The position numbers and the translations under genes were made by a program. From contig CABYZG010000004.1 of the NCBI GenBank assembly GCA_902523455.1, forward strand, positions 1-64,000: 64,000 nucleotides of DNA, written 5' to 3'. This document shows positions 35,446 through 44,072 of the stretch, one piece after another; position 1 is the first letter of the stretch; each line of letters begins with the position of its first letter. The notes under the pieces were generated by a model. The model saw only the letters and a program-made list of their open reading frames with translations. It had not been told where the DNA came from and ran no database searches. Source of the stretch: an uncultured Pelagibacteraceae bacterium. Its GTDB lineage: Bacteria; Pseudomonadota; Alphaproteobacteria; Pelagibacterales; AG-422-B15.

Positions 35446-36051
35446 ATGAAAAAAAATAAACTAAGAAAACCTACTCAAAGTGAAGCAGAAGAAGCGGTTC
35501 GTACATTAATTAAGTGGGCTGGGGACGATGTAACACGCGAAGGTTTACTTGATACGCCGAAAAGAGTAGCCAAGGCATACAAGGACTGGTTTTCTGGATA
35601 TGATGAAGATCCAAAAGAAATTTTAAAAAGAACATTTTCAGAGACAGGTGGTTACGATGAAGTCATAATGTTAAAAGACATTAGAATTGAATCACATTGT
35701 GAACATCATATTGCGCCATTTATTGGAAATGCTCACGTTGCATATCTTCCTAACAAAAGAGTTGTTGGCATCAGTAAATTAGCAAGAATTACCAATATAT
35801 TTGCTAAGCGAATGCAGGTTCAAGAAAAGCTAACTTCTGAGATCGCAACATGTATACAGGATTGTTTGAAGCCTAAAGGAGTTGCAGTTGTGGTTGAAGC
35901 ACAACATGAGTGTATGACCACTAGAGGAGTGCATATGCCAGGCATATCAATGGTCACCAGTAAACTTCTAGGAAAATTTAGAACAGATGCCTCTACACGT
36001 AGAGAATTCTATAGTATGCTAAATCAAGGTCCCATACTTAAAAAAAGCTAA
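35446..36051 (+). CDS. folE: GTP cyclohydrolase I
   Basis: A 201-residue GTP cyclohydrolase I, the first enzyme of folate synthesis, making dihydroneopterin triphosphate from [16 protein letters not shown] carries the zinc ligands Cys85 and His88 and the catalytic site, GISKLARI follows, and Cys156 in [10 protein letters not shown] is the third zinc ligand. Length is typical. It is divergent from lysS across about 150 bp and followed 18 bp later by a TrkH gene. Confidence 0.95.
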   Translation: MKKNKLRKPTQSEAEEAVRTLIKWAGDDVTREGLLDTPKRVAKAYKDWFSGYDEDPKEILKRTFSETGGYDEVIMLKDIRIESHCEHHIAPFIGNAHVAYLPNKRVVGISKLARITNIFAKRMQVQEKLTSEIATCIQDCLKPKGVAVVVEAQHECMTTRGVHMPGISMVTSKLLGKFRTDASTRREFYSMLNQGPILKKS

Positions 36052-36069
36052 TATATATTTATCAACTAC

Positions 36070-37521
36070 ATGCTTAATTTTAAATTAATACTTAATGTAT
36101 TAGGTTTCTTATTGATTGCTTTGAGTTTTGTTTTGCTCGTGCCAGCTATATTAGATCTAGCTTTTCGTAATGAAACATGGCAATCATTTACAATAAGTTC
36201 AATAATTACTCTTGGATTTGGTATTACCTTTTTTATTTCAACAAGAAATTCTGCAGAAAATAAAATCCAAACCCAAGATGCATTTTTAATTACCACGTTA
36301 TCCTGGGTTTTTATTTGTATTTTTGGTTCTCTGCCTTTCTTTTTAGCGAACCTTAATATTAGTTTTACAGACTCAATTTTTGAGTCTATGTCAGGCATTA
36401 CTACAACAGGATCAACAATTCTAAGCGACATTAAGTCTATGCCTGAAGGCATTCTACTTTGGCGAGGACTTCTCCAATGGATCGGGGGGGTTGGTATAAT
36501 AGTCATGGCTATTAGTATACTTCCTGTATTGCAAGTCGGAGGTATGCAGGTCTTCAGAACAGAATCATCAGATACAACAGAAAAGATCTTACCAAGAACT
36601 GCGCAGGTATCTTTTGCGGTAATCATAATATACTTATCATTAACCGTTCTTTGTTTCATATCTTACTGGTTAAGCGGTATGAGACTTTTCGAGTCTTTAG
36701 TTCATTCAATGACAACGATAGCTACAGGTGGTTTTTCAACAAGGAATGACTCTTTCGCTAGCTTTAATAATCGATCAACGGAATACATTGCAATTTTATT
36801 TATGATTTTAAGTAGCCTTCCAATTTTGATTTATCTTGAGGTTACACGTAATGGTATCAAAAGTTTTTTTAGAGATACCCAAATAAAAACTTTTTTAATA
36901 ATAATTTTTGTAAGTTCTTTATTAGTAATTTCTTACTTATGGATATTTGATTTTAAAAATTTTGAACAGTCTTTAAGACATGGTACATTTAATGTTGTCT
37001 CGATTATAACTGGGACAGGTTATACTTCCGATAATTACAATTTGTGGGGACCATTTCCAATTTACTTACTTTTCTTTGGCATGTTTGTTGGCGGCTGTGC
37101 TGGTTCAACTACTTGCGGTATCAAGGTTTTTAGATTTCAGATATTATTTGAAACTTTAAAGATGCAAATTCAAAAGCTGTTACATCCCCATGGCGTATTT
37201 GTTCCACACTATAATCATAGAAAAATTCAGGACGAAGTAACATCTTCAGTCATGAGTTTCTTCTTTATATTCATACTCAGTTTCATAACTATTACTCTAC
37301 TTTTATCTATGACTGAGCTTGACTTTGTAACTTCATTATCAGCAGCTGCGACTTCTCTTGCCAATGTTGGGCCAGGACTTGGAGCCACAATAGGTCCAGA
37401 AAATTCTTTTTATGCAGTTTCTGATACTGCTAAGTGGATACTTATATTCTCAATGTTATTAGGGAGATTAGAGATATTAACTGTGTTAGTTATTTTTCAT
37501 CCTGCCTTTTGGAAGAAATAA
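36070..37521 (+). CDS. trkH: TrkH-type potassium uptake membrane protein
   Basis: A 483-residue K+ channel-forming subunit. The four selectivity-filter-like loops are visible: SMSGITTTGSTIL, MTTIATGGFSTRNDSF, SIITGTGYTSDNYN and SLANVGPGLGATIG. WRGLLQWIGGVGIIVM is also characteristic. It works in the inner membrane together with a TrkA NAD-binding subunit, which is not in this window. It ends exactly at the end of the convergent argF, without a gap. Confidence 0.92.
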   Translation: MLNFKLILNVLGFLLIALSFVLLVPAILDLAFRNETWQSFTISSIITLGFGITFFISTRNSAENKIQTQDAFLITTLSWVFICIFGSLPFFLANLNISFTDSIFESMSGITTTGSTILSDIKSMPEGILLWRGLLQWIGGVGIIVMAISILPVLQVGGMQVFRTESSDTTEKILPRTAQVSFAVIIIYLSLTVLCFISYWLSGMRLFESLVHSMTTIATGGFSTRNDSFASFNNRSTEYIAILFMILSSLPILIYLEVTRNGIKSFFRDTQIKTFLIIIFVSSLLVISYLWIFDFKNFEQSLRHGTFNVVSIITGTGYTSDNYNLWGPFPIYLLFFGMFVGGCAGSTTCGIKVFRFQILFETLKMQIQKLLHPHGVFVPHYNHRKIQDEVTSSVMSFFFIFILSFITITLLLSMTELDFVTSLSAAATSLANVGPGLGATIGPENSFYAVSDTAKWILIFSMLLGRLEILTVLVIFHPAFWKK

Positions 37522-38430
37522 TCAAAATATTACTTTTAAAATTTCTTTTTGAACAAATAGTCTATTCCTCGCTTCTTGCCAAACCCTTGAATTATTTCCA
37601 TCTATCACACTTGCTTCAACTTCCTCATTTCTGTTTGCTGGAAGACAGTGCATGAAAACACTGTCCGATTTAGCCATATTCATAACCTTTTCGGTAACTC
37701 TGAATTCTTTAATTAAATCATAATCCAAATTTTTTGTATCCTCTCCCATTGATTTCCATGTATCTGTCATCACGGCATCGGCGTGAGCAAGGATTTGATC
37801 ATTTATATGATGATGTACAATATCATCGAGATCAGTTGAAATGTCGTATTCCTGCATTTTTTTTTTATACTTTTCAAACCATGCCTCTGGACAAAAAATA
37901 TTAAGTGAGAAGCCTAATTCTTTTTTAAAAGCCTCAATCCAAGAATTTGCTACATTTGTAATAGGTCCCATCCAAACAATATTCAATTTTTCTAAACTGC
38001 CCCTCTCCTCTAATAACGTCATCAGTCCAGCCAGGCACTGACAAGGATGTGATAAATTTGATAGTGCATTTATCACAGGTAAATGAGATAGCTTGGAAGC
38101 ACTCATTATAGTTTTATGATCGTTGACCCTAAGAATAAGTCCGTCAGCATATAGTCCAAAAGTATTAATAGTATCACTTACGCTTTCTTTGTCATTACCC
38201 AGGTGAATATCTTCCTTATTTAAAATTGTTGTAGAGCCTCCCAATTGTTTTATTGCAACATCAAATGACAACCTTGTTCTAGTAGATTTTTTTTCAAAAA
38301 ATAATACTAGGTTTTTACCATTCAGATGATTCTGTATTGTTGTTTTTGACCTCTTATTTTGCAAGGCATCATCTAGTAAGCTGGTTAATTCACTCTTTGA
38401 GAGTTCTTTTATATCTATAAAATTTTTCAT
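37522..38430 (-). CDS. argF: Ornithine carbamoyltransferase
   Basis: A 302-residue ornithine transcarbamoylase from ATG 38430, which overlaps the argD stop by 1 bp (TAATG). The carbamoyl-phosphate motif KKSTRTRLSF, the HPCQ motif and the ornithine-binding MHCLPANRNEE are all present. It makes citrulline in arginine synthesis, and forms with argD upstream a two-gene operon. argB is found separately at 46369. Confidence 0.94.
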   Translation of the reverse strand: MKNFIDIKELSKSELTSLLDDALQNKRSKTTIQNHLNGKNLVLFFEKKSTRTRLSFDVAIKQLGGSTTILNKEDIHLGNDKESVSDTINTFGLYADGLILRVNDHKTIMSASKLSHLPVINALSNLSHPCQCLAGLMTLLEERGSLEKLNIVWMGPITNVANSWIEAFKKELGFSLNIFCPEAWFEKYKKKMQEYDISTDLDDIVHHHINDQILAHADAVMTDTWKSMGEDTKNLDYDLIKEFRVTEKVMNMAKSDSVFMHCLPANRNEEVEASVIDGNNSRVWQEARNRLFVQKEILKVIF

Positions 38431-39596
38431 TATTTTAACTCGCTGCAAGTAGCTCTTATTTTATCTATTGCTTCATCGCATTCAGTTAAGGTAAGATTTA
38501 TTGGAGGCAAAAGTCTTACTACATTGTCTGAAGCTTTTACAGTTAGAATGTATTTTTCTCTTGCAAGATTAACAAATTTATCATTTTCAACTTTACACTT
38601 TAGCCCTAAAATAAAGCCTCTTCCTCTGATATTTTCAATAACACTTGGAAAATCAGTAATCACGTTTTGAAGTCCTTCATAGAGCTTTTTTGCAACAACA
38701 TTAATTTCACTAAAAAATTTGTCTTTTAGCATTATATCCAAAACAGCATTTCCAACTGTACAGGCAAGTGGATTACCTCCGAAAGTTGAACCATGGGAAC
38801 CAAAATCCATTTTTCCACCTACTTCTTTGGATGTAAGGCACGCACCTAATGGAAAACCATTACCAATAGCTTTAGCTATAGTCATTATATCTGGACTTAC
38901 TCCGGACCATTCATAAGCAAATAATTTTCCTGTTCTGCCCACACCACATTGCACTTCATCAAAGATTAGAAGACACTTATTTTCATCACAAATTTTCCTT
39001 AATCCCTCAAGGCATTGTTTAGGAACTTCTCTAACACCGCCCTCACCTTGTATTGGTTCAATAATTACTGCAGCGGTTTTTTCACTTATTGAGTTTTGAA
39101 GCTGCTGATGATCACCAAATTCAAGGAATTTAAAATCGTTAACTGTAGTATTAAAAGAGCTGAGTTTGTCTGGACCACCTGCTGCAAGTGCTCCTATTGT
39201 TCTGCCGTGAAATGAACCTGAAAAACTTAAAATTTCTGTTTTATTCGAAGAATTTTCTGTGTCATGAAAATATCTTCTGGCAATCTTAATGCTTGCCTCA
39301 ATCGCTTCAGTACCTGAATTACAAAAGAATACATAGTCTGCAAAAGAATTATCGCATAATCTTTTCGCGAGTTTTTCTTGTTCTGGTATCTGATATACGT
39401 TTGATAAATGCCATAATTTATCAATTTGTTCTTTTAACTTATCATTTAGATAGGAGTTTGAATAACCTAGGGAATTAACCGCTATTCCTGTACCAAAATC
39501 TAAAAACTTCTCCCCTGATTTTGTATATAAATAGCTACCAACTCCATGGGTAAATTCTAAGTTTGATCTAGGGTATGTTGGAAGAACATTAGTCAT
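38430..39596 (-). CDS. argD: Acetylornithine aminotransferase
   Basis: A 388-residue class III PLP aminotransferase. NSGTEAIEASIKIAR binds the cofactor phosphate, SFHGRTIGALA and IFDEVQCGVGRTGKLFA follow, and the PLP-binding Lys is in TIAKAIGNGFPLGA. It converts N-acetylglutamate semialdehyde to acetylornithine and may also serve in lysine synthesis as the dapC activity. That is relevant because dapD and dapE occur at 47253-49226. It overlaps argF by 1 bp. Confidence 0.93.
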   Translation of the reverse strand: MTNVLPTYPRSNLEFTHGVGSYLYTKSGEKFLDFGTGIAVNSLGYSNSYLNDKLKEQIDKLWHLSNVYQIPEQEKLAKRLCDNSFADYVFFCNSGTEAIEASIKIARRYFHDTENSSNKTEILSFSGSFHGRTIGALAAGGPDKLSSFNTTVNDFKFLEFGDHQQLQNSISEKTAAVIIEPIQGEGGVREVPKQCLEGLRKICDENKCLLIFDEVQCGVGRTGKLFAYEWSGVSPDIMTIAKAIGNGFPLGACLTSKEVGGKMDFGSHGSTFGGNPLACTVGNAVLDIMLKDKFFSEINVVAKKLYEGLQNVITDFPSVIENIRGRGFILGLKCKVENDKFVNLAREKYILTVKASDNVVRLLPPINLTLTECDEAIDKIRATCSELK

Positions 39597-39597
39597 T

Positions 39598-40365
39598 TTA
39601 TGGTCTCAATTTATAACCTGATTTTAACATCATATAATTTATCGCGATAAGAAATATAAAAATTACTAATAATATAAAAATAGCTGTAAGGTATGAAGAA
39701 TCACTTACACCTAGGAAGCCATAACGAAAACCATCAATCATATAAAAAAATGGATTTATTAAACTTGCCGTTTGAATGGGTCCTGGTAACACAGTTATTG
39801 AATAGAATGTACCAGAAAGAAAGGACAACGGAACAATTACAAAGTTGCCTACCGTTCCAAGATGGTCCCATTTTTCAGCCCATATTCCTGAAATAGTTCC
39901 AATTAATGACATGATTGCTGAAGCTATTATAGCAAAAATAAGAATTATATAGATATTATAAATACTAACATCAGCAAAAGGGTACATCATGAGAGCACAA
40001 GCAACTGCAACAACTATCCCCCTGGTAATTCCAGCTAAAGTAAAAGCTAAAATTATTTCAATATTATTGAGAGGCGGCATCAAGAGATCAACAATATTGC
40101 CCTGCACTTTGGACATCAAGATGGAAGAGGAATTATTCATAAAGGCATTTTGAATGATGGTCATCATTATCAAACCTGGGAATAGAAAACTTTTAAAACT
40201 ATCAAGTGGATAATTAGTTCTTACAGAACCAATCGCTGTAGTAAAGATTACCATAAAAAGCAAACTAGTAGCTGCAGGTGCAACAATTGTCTGGAGTGGG
40301 ATTTTAGTAAATCTTTGTACTTCTTTTTTGTATAAAGTAATAATACTTATTGGATTGTACTGCAT
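39598..40365 (-). CDS. ABC-2 type transporter permease
   Basis: A 255-residue, six-helix permease of the ABC-2 export family (as in polysaccharide or drug exporters). TIVAPAATSLLFMVIFTTAIG and the conserved PLSFLSGTFYSITVLPGPIQ are seen, followed by NPFFYMIDGFRYGFLG. No ATP-binding partner is visible within the window. It begins 1 bp before argD on the same strand, so it probably shares that transcript. Exported substrate unknown. Confidence 0.85.
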   Translation of the reverse strand: MQYNPISIITLYKKEVQRFTKIPLQTIVAPAATSLLFMVIFTTAIGSVRTNYPLDSFKSFLFPGLIMMTIIQNAFMNNSSSILMSKVQGNIVDLLMPPLNNIEIILAFTLAGITRGIVVAVACALMMYPFADVSIYNIYIILIFAIIASAIMSLIGTISGIWAEKWDHLGTVGNFVIVPLSFLSGTFYSITVLPGPIQTASLINPFFYMIDGFRYGFLGVSDSSYLTAIFILLVIFIFLIAINYMMLKSGYKLRP

Positions 40366-40521
40366 AGCGACTGTTTAATTAAATTTCTTAAAATGTCATT
40401 AATATTTAGATTTCAGTAATTATTCTATTCAACTGATATTTATAGATAAATTTTTATACTCACAGATTGAGCAATAATATCAACATTTAGTATATTTATA
40501 TTGAATTTTATCAAAATGTAG

Positions 40522-40536
40522 TGGTAACATTTACCA
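40522..40536. promoter_or_regulatory. Perfect 15-bp dyad immediately before gcrA
   Basis: TGGTAA-CAT-TTACCA, a perfect inverted repeat of 6-bp arms ending 17 bp before the gcrA start codon and 6 bp before its AAGGAG ribosome site (40543). It can act as an operator for a dimeric regulator or as a small hairpin in the leader mRNA. The factor is unknown. Confidence 0.5.
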
Positions 40537-40553
40537 TCTATTAAGGAGAAATT

Positions 40554-41009
40554 ATGCCCTGGACATATGAACGAATTGAGAAGCTAAAACAGCTTTGGGA
40601 TGAAGGTCTAACAGCAAGCAGAATTGCAGCGGAGTTAGGTGAAGTCACAAGAAATGCGGTAATTGGTAAAGCACACAGATTAGGTCTTTCGGGCAGAATG
40701 GCCTCGAAAAGCAAGAGTAATGGAATATCCATAATAAGAAAGAAAAGAATAAATGTATCAAAAAGTCAAAAAGTAATTGATATCTCACCTGTTATTGATG
40801 AGCCAATGAATCCAACATCATTTCAAGATATTAAGGATGGCTTATGTAGGTGGCCACTTGGAGAACCAGAGGAAATAGATTTTAAATTCTGCGGAAGGAA
40901 TACGAATGAAGGATTTGTCTACTGTCAAGCTCATCACAAACAAGCTTATCAACCACTAAGCAAAGTAAGAGAACGAAAGAAAATCAAAAAGAAATTTAGA
41001 ATTACTTAG
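40554..41009 (+). CDS. gcrA: GcrA cell-cycle regulator
   Basis: A 151-residue GcrA protein, a sigma70-associated regulator of alphaproteobacterial cell cycle genes. The N-terminal DNA-binding helix MPWTYERIEKLKQLWDEGLT and AELGEVTRNAVIGKAHRLGL are diagnostic. The C-terminal CRWPLGEPEEIDFKFCG...YCQAHHKQAY is the RNA polymerase-interacting part. In Caulobacter it works with the methyltransferase CcrM at GANTC sites. I saw no GANTC site in the 188 bp upstream. It is one of the best markers for the host class. Confidence 0.95.
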   Translation: MPWTYERIEKLKQLWDEGLTASRIAAELGEVTRNAVIGKAHRLGLSGRMASKSKSNGISIIRKKRINVSKSQKVIDISPVIDEPMNPTSFQDIKDGLCRWPLGEPEEIDFKFCGRNTNEGFVYCQAHHKQAYQPLSKVRERKKIKKKFRIT

Positions 41010-41095
41010 AATAAAAACTCAAGAGAGAGGCTTAGACCAAAAGAAAAGATCAATAAGATTATAATTACAAATATTACTCCGTTAATTAAGTTCAT
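41006..41095 (-). CDS. Putative 29-residue single-span membrane protein
   Basis: An ORF of 29 codons (MNLINGVIFVIIILLIFSFG, ending SLSLEFLF) starting 2 bp after the M48 protease stop. A good ribosome site, AAGGA, lies 8 nt upstream within the end of that gene. The product is one hydrophobic helix with a short tail. Its coupling to the protease gene and the absence of another gene in this gap support it. Its end touches the gcrA stop codon. Function unknown; it may be a protease-associated small protein. Confidence 0.45.
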   Translation of the reverse strand: MNLINGVIFVIIILLIFSFGLSLSLEFLF

Positions 41096-41097
41096 TT

Positions 41098-42162
41098 TTA
41101 TTCCTTTTTATAAGATGGTATAAGTTTTTCACCTTTACTTATTTTATCTTTAATTTCTTTTATTGTTGACTCCATTCTGACATATCTTTCTGCAGTTGAT
41201 GGATGAGTTCCTCCAGTTGAATAAATTGAATTAGGAACTTCTACAGCAAATCTTCTCCAAAAATTTACAGCATTATCTAAGTTGTACCCCGCTTGCGCTA
41301 AAATATACATACTAAGATAATCAGCCTCATTCTCATATTCAATTGAATAAGCTGTAGCGCCGATACTTTGACCTACTTCCATCATGTCTTGTGGCAGACC
41401 GACGTATATTCCAAACAATAAACCAAGCAACGCCCCTGTGTTTGCGTTTTGAATTTTATCAGCAACATGCTTATTGGCATTATGAGCCAATTCATGAGCG
41501 AAAACAATTGCAGCTCCAGTTTCATTTTGTATCAGCCACTTTGCCATCCTTAGTGAGAAAACCATAATCTCACCATTTGCAAAAGCGTTAAAAGTATTGT
41601 TATCAAGATCAATGACAAAGTTGAAACGGCATCTTTGTTCACTTCTGATTTTTATATTTTTAAATTCATCACCTCTAAGAATCTTGAATTCATATAATTT
41701 CTGGTAGTCTTTATCAATCTTTTCAACATAGGATTTAAATGCATCTTCCCCCTGAATTAAGCTTTCACCGTCTATTTCTAAAATCTCATCATCAACTAAG
41801 ATGCCCGCTTTACTTGCAGGCGAATTAGTACCTAAACTCACGACTTTTAATTTTGATCCTAGTGAAAGACTTGTATTTATTTCTTTACGGATCGTTTCAT
41901 ATGCCGAGTACTCATTCGCAAGATTCATTCCTAAAGCAAATATTCGGTCATCCTCAGCACATAGATCTGAAGCACTGAACAATATATCTGTACCCATAGT
42001 TGAAAATGGTAAATACGTATCAAGCCATGAATCAGCGAACATTTGGTTTTGTATATCTCTTTCTTTTTCAGTTATTGCTGTGCTGTAGTCTGGAAGCTGT
42101 GTTTGCGGTTGGGCGCAAGAGATAAGAAGTAATAAAGCTAAAATTGATAATTTTTTCGTCAT
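41098..42162 (-). CDS. M48 metalloprotease lipoprotein with PDZ-like domain
   Basis: A 354-residue zinc protease. The N-terminal signal ends at the lipobox LISC (Cys16), so it is a lipoprotein facing the periplasm. A PDZ-like region (SLGTNSPASKAGILVDDEILEIDG, about 109-132) precedes the catalytic HELAH (His223, Glu224, His227). The third ligand is likely the Glu in ENEADYLSMYIL. Members take part in envelope quality control. It overlaps the EamA gene upstream by 4 bp. Confidence 0.9.
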   Translation of the reverse strand: MTKKLSILALLLLISCAQPQTQLPDYSTAITEKERDIQNQMFADSWLDTYLPFSTMGTDILFSASDLCAEDDRIFALGMNLANEYSAYETIRKEINTSLSLGSKLKVVSLGTNSPASKAGILVDDEILEIDGESLIQGEDAFKSYVEKIDKDYQKLYEFKILRGDEFKNIKIRSEQRCRFNFVIDLDNNTFNAFANGEIMVFSLRMAKWLIQNETGAAIVFAHELAHNANKHVADKIQNANTGALLGLLFGIYVGLPQDMMEVGQSIGATAYSIEYENEADYLSMYILAQAGYNLDNAVNFWRRFAVEVPNSIYSTGGTHPSTAERYVRMESTIKEIKDKISKGEKLIPSYKKE

Positions 42163-43034
42163 AATCGTTCTGAACGTTCTTTCTTAATCATATAGTAAGA
42201 GTGAATAAATATAATAGTTATTATAAAAATGCCACCAATCAAGGTTTTTTGCGTTGGTGCTTCACTGATAAAAAACCATACCCATAGAGGTCCTAAGGCG
42301 GTCTCGAGTAAGAAGAAAATTCCCACTTCAGGAGAACTAATGAATTGCGGTGCAATACTTATAAATACAAAAGATACGCCTACTGTGACTATCATTAATG
42401 ACAAAAGTATTAAATCAGTTGAATTAATTATAAAACTATTAACAAAGAATACTGCTACGCAAGCTGTTAAAAGTTTACCTAATATATATGAGGGCACAAA
42501 ATTGATATTTGGCGAACTTCTCATTACAGTTAAGCTTGCTCCAACAAAAGCAGCACATAAGAGTCCATAAAAATCACCAAGATATCGATTAAGCTCGTAT
42601 GACTCATAGAAAATATAAATTACAGCAATCAAACAACCAAGAGAGCAAATCCAGGTGATCAATTGAGGTTTCTCATTAATAAAAATAAATGAAAATATTG
42701 ACGCAATTATCGGAACAAGACTAATCATTATTAAAGCGTTTGCGACATCTGTATTTGCTAAAGCTAAAATAAATGTAATGTTAGATCCCATTATTAAGAC
42801 TGCATTTAATAGCCCAGGTTTTCCGATACTCATAAAATCTGGGATAGCTCTAGAACTGAAGAAAATAAAATAGCCAATTAATAATGCAGTTCCAGGAAAC
42901 AGAGATCTATAAAACAAAAGGTTCCATGTATCTATTGATACGAGTCTTATAATTAGTGAATCTGGGGTAACAATCATTACTCCAATGAATGCAAGTAGGG
43001 TTCCCTTTTGTGTATTTGATAATTTGTTAAACAT
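42159..43034 (-). CDS. EamA/DMT-family transporter
   Basis: A 291-residue drug/metabolite transporter with ten predicted helices and duplicated EamA domains. TNVTF-like segments such as NITFILALANTDVANALIMISLVP and FIFINEKPQLITW mark the repeat boundary. Substrate unknown. It starts just before tRNA-Arg on the same strand and overlaps the M48 protease by 4 bp. It is separate from the other EamA protein at 12890. Confidence 0.88.
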   Translation of the reverse strand: MFNKLSNTQKGTLLAFIGVMIVTPDSLIIRLVSIDTWNLLFYRSLFPGTALLIGYFIFFSSRAIPDFMSIGKPGLLNAVLIMGSNITFILALANTDVANALIMISLVPIIASIFSFIFINEKPQLITWICSLGCLIAVIYIFYESYELNRYLGDFYGLLCAAFVGASLTVMRSSPNINFVPSYILGKLLTACVAVFFVNSFIINSTDLILLSLMIVTVGVSFVFISIAPQFISSPEVGIFFLLETALGPLWVWFFISEAPTQKTLIGGIFIITIIFIHSYYMIKKERSERL

Positions 43035-43043
43035 AAATTTTAA

Positions 43044-43120
43044 TGGCGCGCCGGGAGAGATTCGAACTCCCGACCCCCAGATTCGTAGTCTGGTGCTCTA
43101 TCCAGCTGAGCCACCGGCGC
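43044..43120 (-). tRNA. tRNA-Arg (ACG)
   Basis: A 77-nt cloverleaf on the minus strand. The acceptor arms GCGCCGG/CCGGCGC pair perfectly, the D stem is GCTC/GAGC, the anticodon arm CCAGA-CTACGAA-TCTGG gives anticodon ACG, and the T arm has TTCGAAT. The discriminator is G and CCA is encoded. A TATAAT -10 box lies upstream at 43131-43136 on the minus strand. ACG is normally modified to ICG to read CGN codons. Confidence 0.97.
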
Positions 43121-43127
43121 ATATAAG

Positions 43128-43156
43128 TTGATTATAGTTTATTTTCCTATAATCAA
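43128..43156. repeat. Inverted repeat containing the tRNA -10 box
   Basis: TTGATTATAG (43128-43137), 9-nt spacer, CTATAATCAA (43147-43156), a perfect 10-bp inverted repeat between the TVP38-type gene stop (which it overlaps) and the tRNA. On the minus strand it holds TATAAT suitable as the tRNA promoter -10. It may also end the preceding transcript, though there is no U-run directly after it. Confidence 0.5.
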
Positions 43157-43848
43157 ACCAAAAATCTTTTTTTTATAAATTTGTAAATTACAGGAACTAT
43201 TACAATTATACTTATCAATAAAACAGGAAGTAAATACTCAATTTTTAAAATATCACTTGATGAAAAATTTTGCGTTTCCATAATATTTTGAATTCCGTTT
43301 CCAATACTCACTAAAATGTATGCCCAGGGAATAACACCAAAGATCGTTGCTATAAAATAGTCTCTAAACTTCATATCCAAGACAGCTGGAAGTAAATTTT
43401 GTATTCCAAATGGAACTCCACCTATAACTCTTATAAAGAGCAAGTAACTTATCGAATTACGATTAAAACCATCCTTGAACTTTTTAAATCTTTCACCGAA
43501 TTGTTTTAAAATATAAGCTTTAAATAAATATCTACCATACAAAAATACAATTACTGCTCCCGTGATTTCACCAATTATCGCTATGAGTAATCCTACATAT
43601 AGGCCAAAGTAAAATCCTGCTAAAATACACACTGGTGTTATTGGCCCCATTAAAGAAATCATCACTGCAATTATTAAGATGCATATAACGACTGAGAGTG
43701 ATGGATAGGAAAGTATATAATCCTGAATATATCCATGTTGGTTTATTAGAAATTCCATGGATATAGGGTTATATTTTCCCAGAAAATATAAAATTAGAAT
43801 GATAGCGAGACCAATCCCCAGTAACCTTAATGACTTATTTTTAAACAT
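43153..43848 (-). CDS. TVP38/TMEM64 (VTT domain) membrane protein
   Basis: A 231-residue protein with about six hydrophobic segments and the VTT/DedA-like region VCILAGFYFGLYVGLLIAIIGEITGAVIVFLYGRYLF, then LFIRVIGGVPFGIQNLLPAVLDMKFRDYF. The family may scramble or flip lipids and includes DedA relatives. It is oriented away from rpmH, across a gap that carries the rpmH promoter. Precise role unknown. Confidence 0.87.
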   Translation of the reverse strand: MFKNKSLRLLGIGLAIILILYFLGKYNPISMEFLINQHGYIQDYILSYPSLSVVICILIIAVMISLMGPITPVCILAGFYFGLYVGLLIAIIGEITGAVIVFLYGRYLFKAYILKQFGERFKKFKDGFNRNSISYLLFIRVIGGVPFGIQNLLPAVLDMKFRDYFIATIFGVIPWAYILVSIGNGIQNIMETQNFSSSDILKIEYLLPVLLISIIVIVPVIYKFIKKRFLV

Positions 43849-43871
43849 ATATCTTATTTAATGAATATTAA

Positions 43872-43900
43872 TTGACTATCAATAGAATGCAATTTATAAG
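43872..43900 (+). promoter_or_regulatory. Sigma-70 promoter of the rpmH-rnpA-yidD-yidC operon
   Basis: TTGACT (43872-43877), exactly 17 nt, then TATAAG (43895-43900). Each box matches the consensus at five of six bases. Transcription would start about 18 bp upstream of the rpmH ATG at 43925. This is the strongest promoter match I saw in the window. Confidence 0.72.
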
Positions 43901-43924
43901 CCAATCACCTAACAAAATAGAATT

Positions 43925-44059
43925 ATGAAAAGAACATTTCAACCAAGCAACTTAGTCAGAAAAAGACGTCATGGATTTAGAGCACGTTCAGCGACTAAAG
44001 ATGGAAGAATCATTTTGGCTAGGCGCCGTGCTAAGGGCAGAAAAGTTCTCTCAGCTTAG
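43925..44059 (+). CDS. rpmH: Ribosomal protein bL34
   Basis: A 44-residue basic protein beginning [20 protein letters not shown] and ending [12 protein letters not shown], an exact fit to bL34 of the large ribosomal subunit. It lies directly in front of rnpA (13-bp gap), the usual arrangement. A strong promoter lies at 43872-43900. The next gene is better started after this one, although its frame could extend into rpmH. Confidence 0.97.
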   Translation: MKRTFQPSNLVRKRRHGFRARSATKDGRIILARRRAKGRKVLSA

Positions 44060-44072
44060 AACAAGATATTCA

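Noticed and set aside
36066-36659. A 197-codon open frame on the minus strand inside trkH
   Set aside because: It is antisense to a clear TrkH gene, has no recognisable domain and low-complexity shadow composition.
43971-44072. Upstream extension of rnpA
   Set aside because: It would overlap most of rpmH, and the RnpA family pattern begins at ATG 44073.
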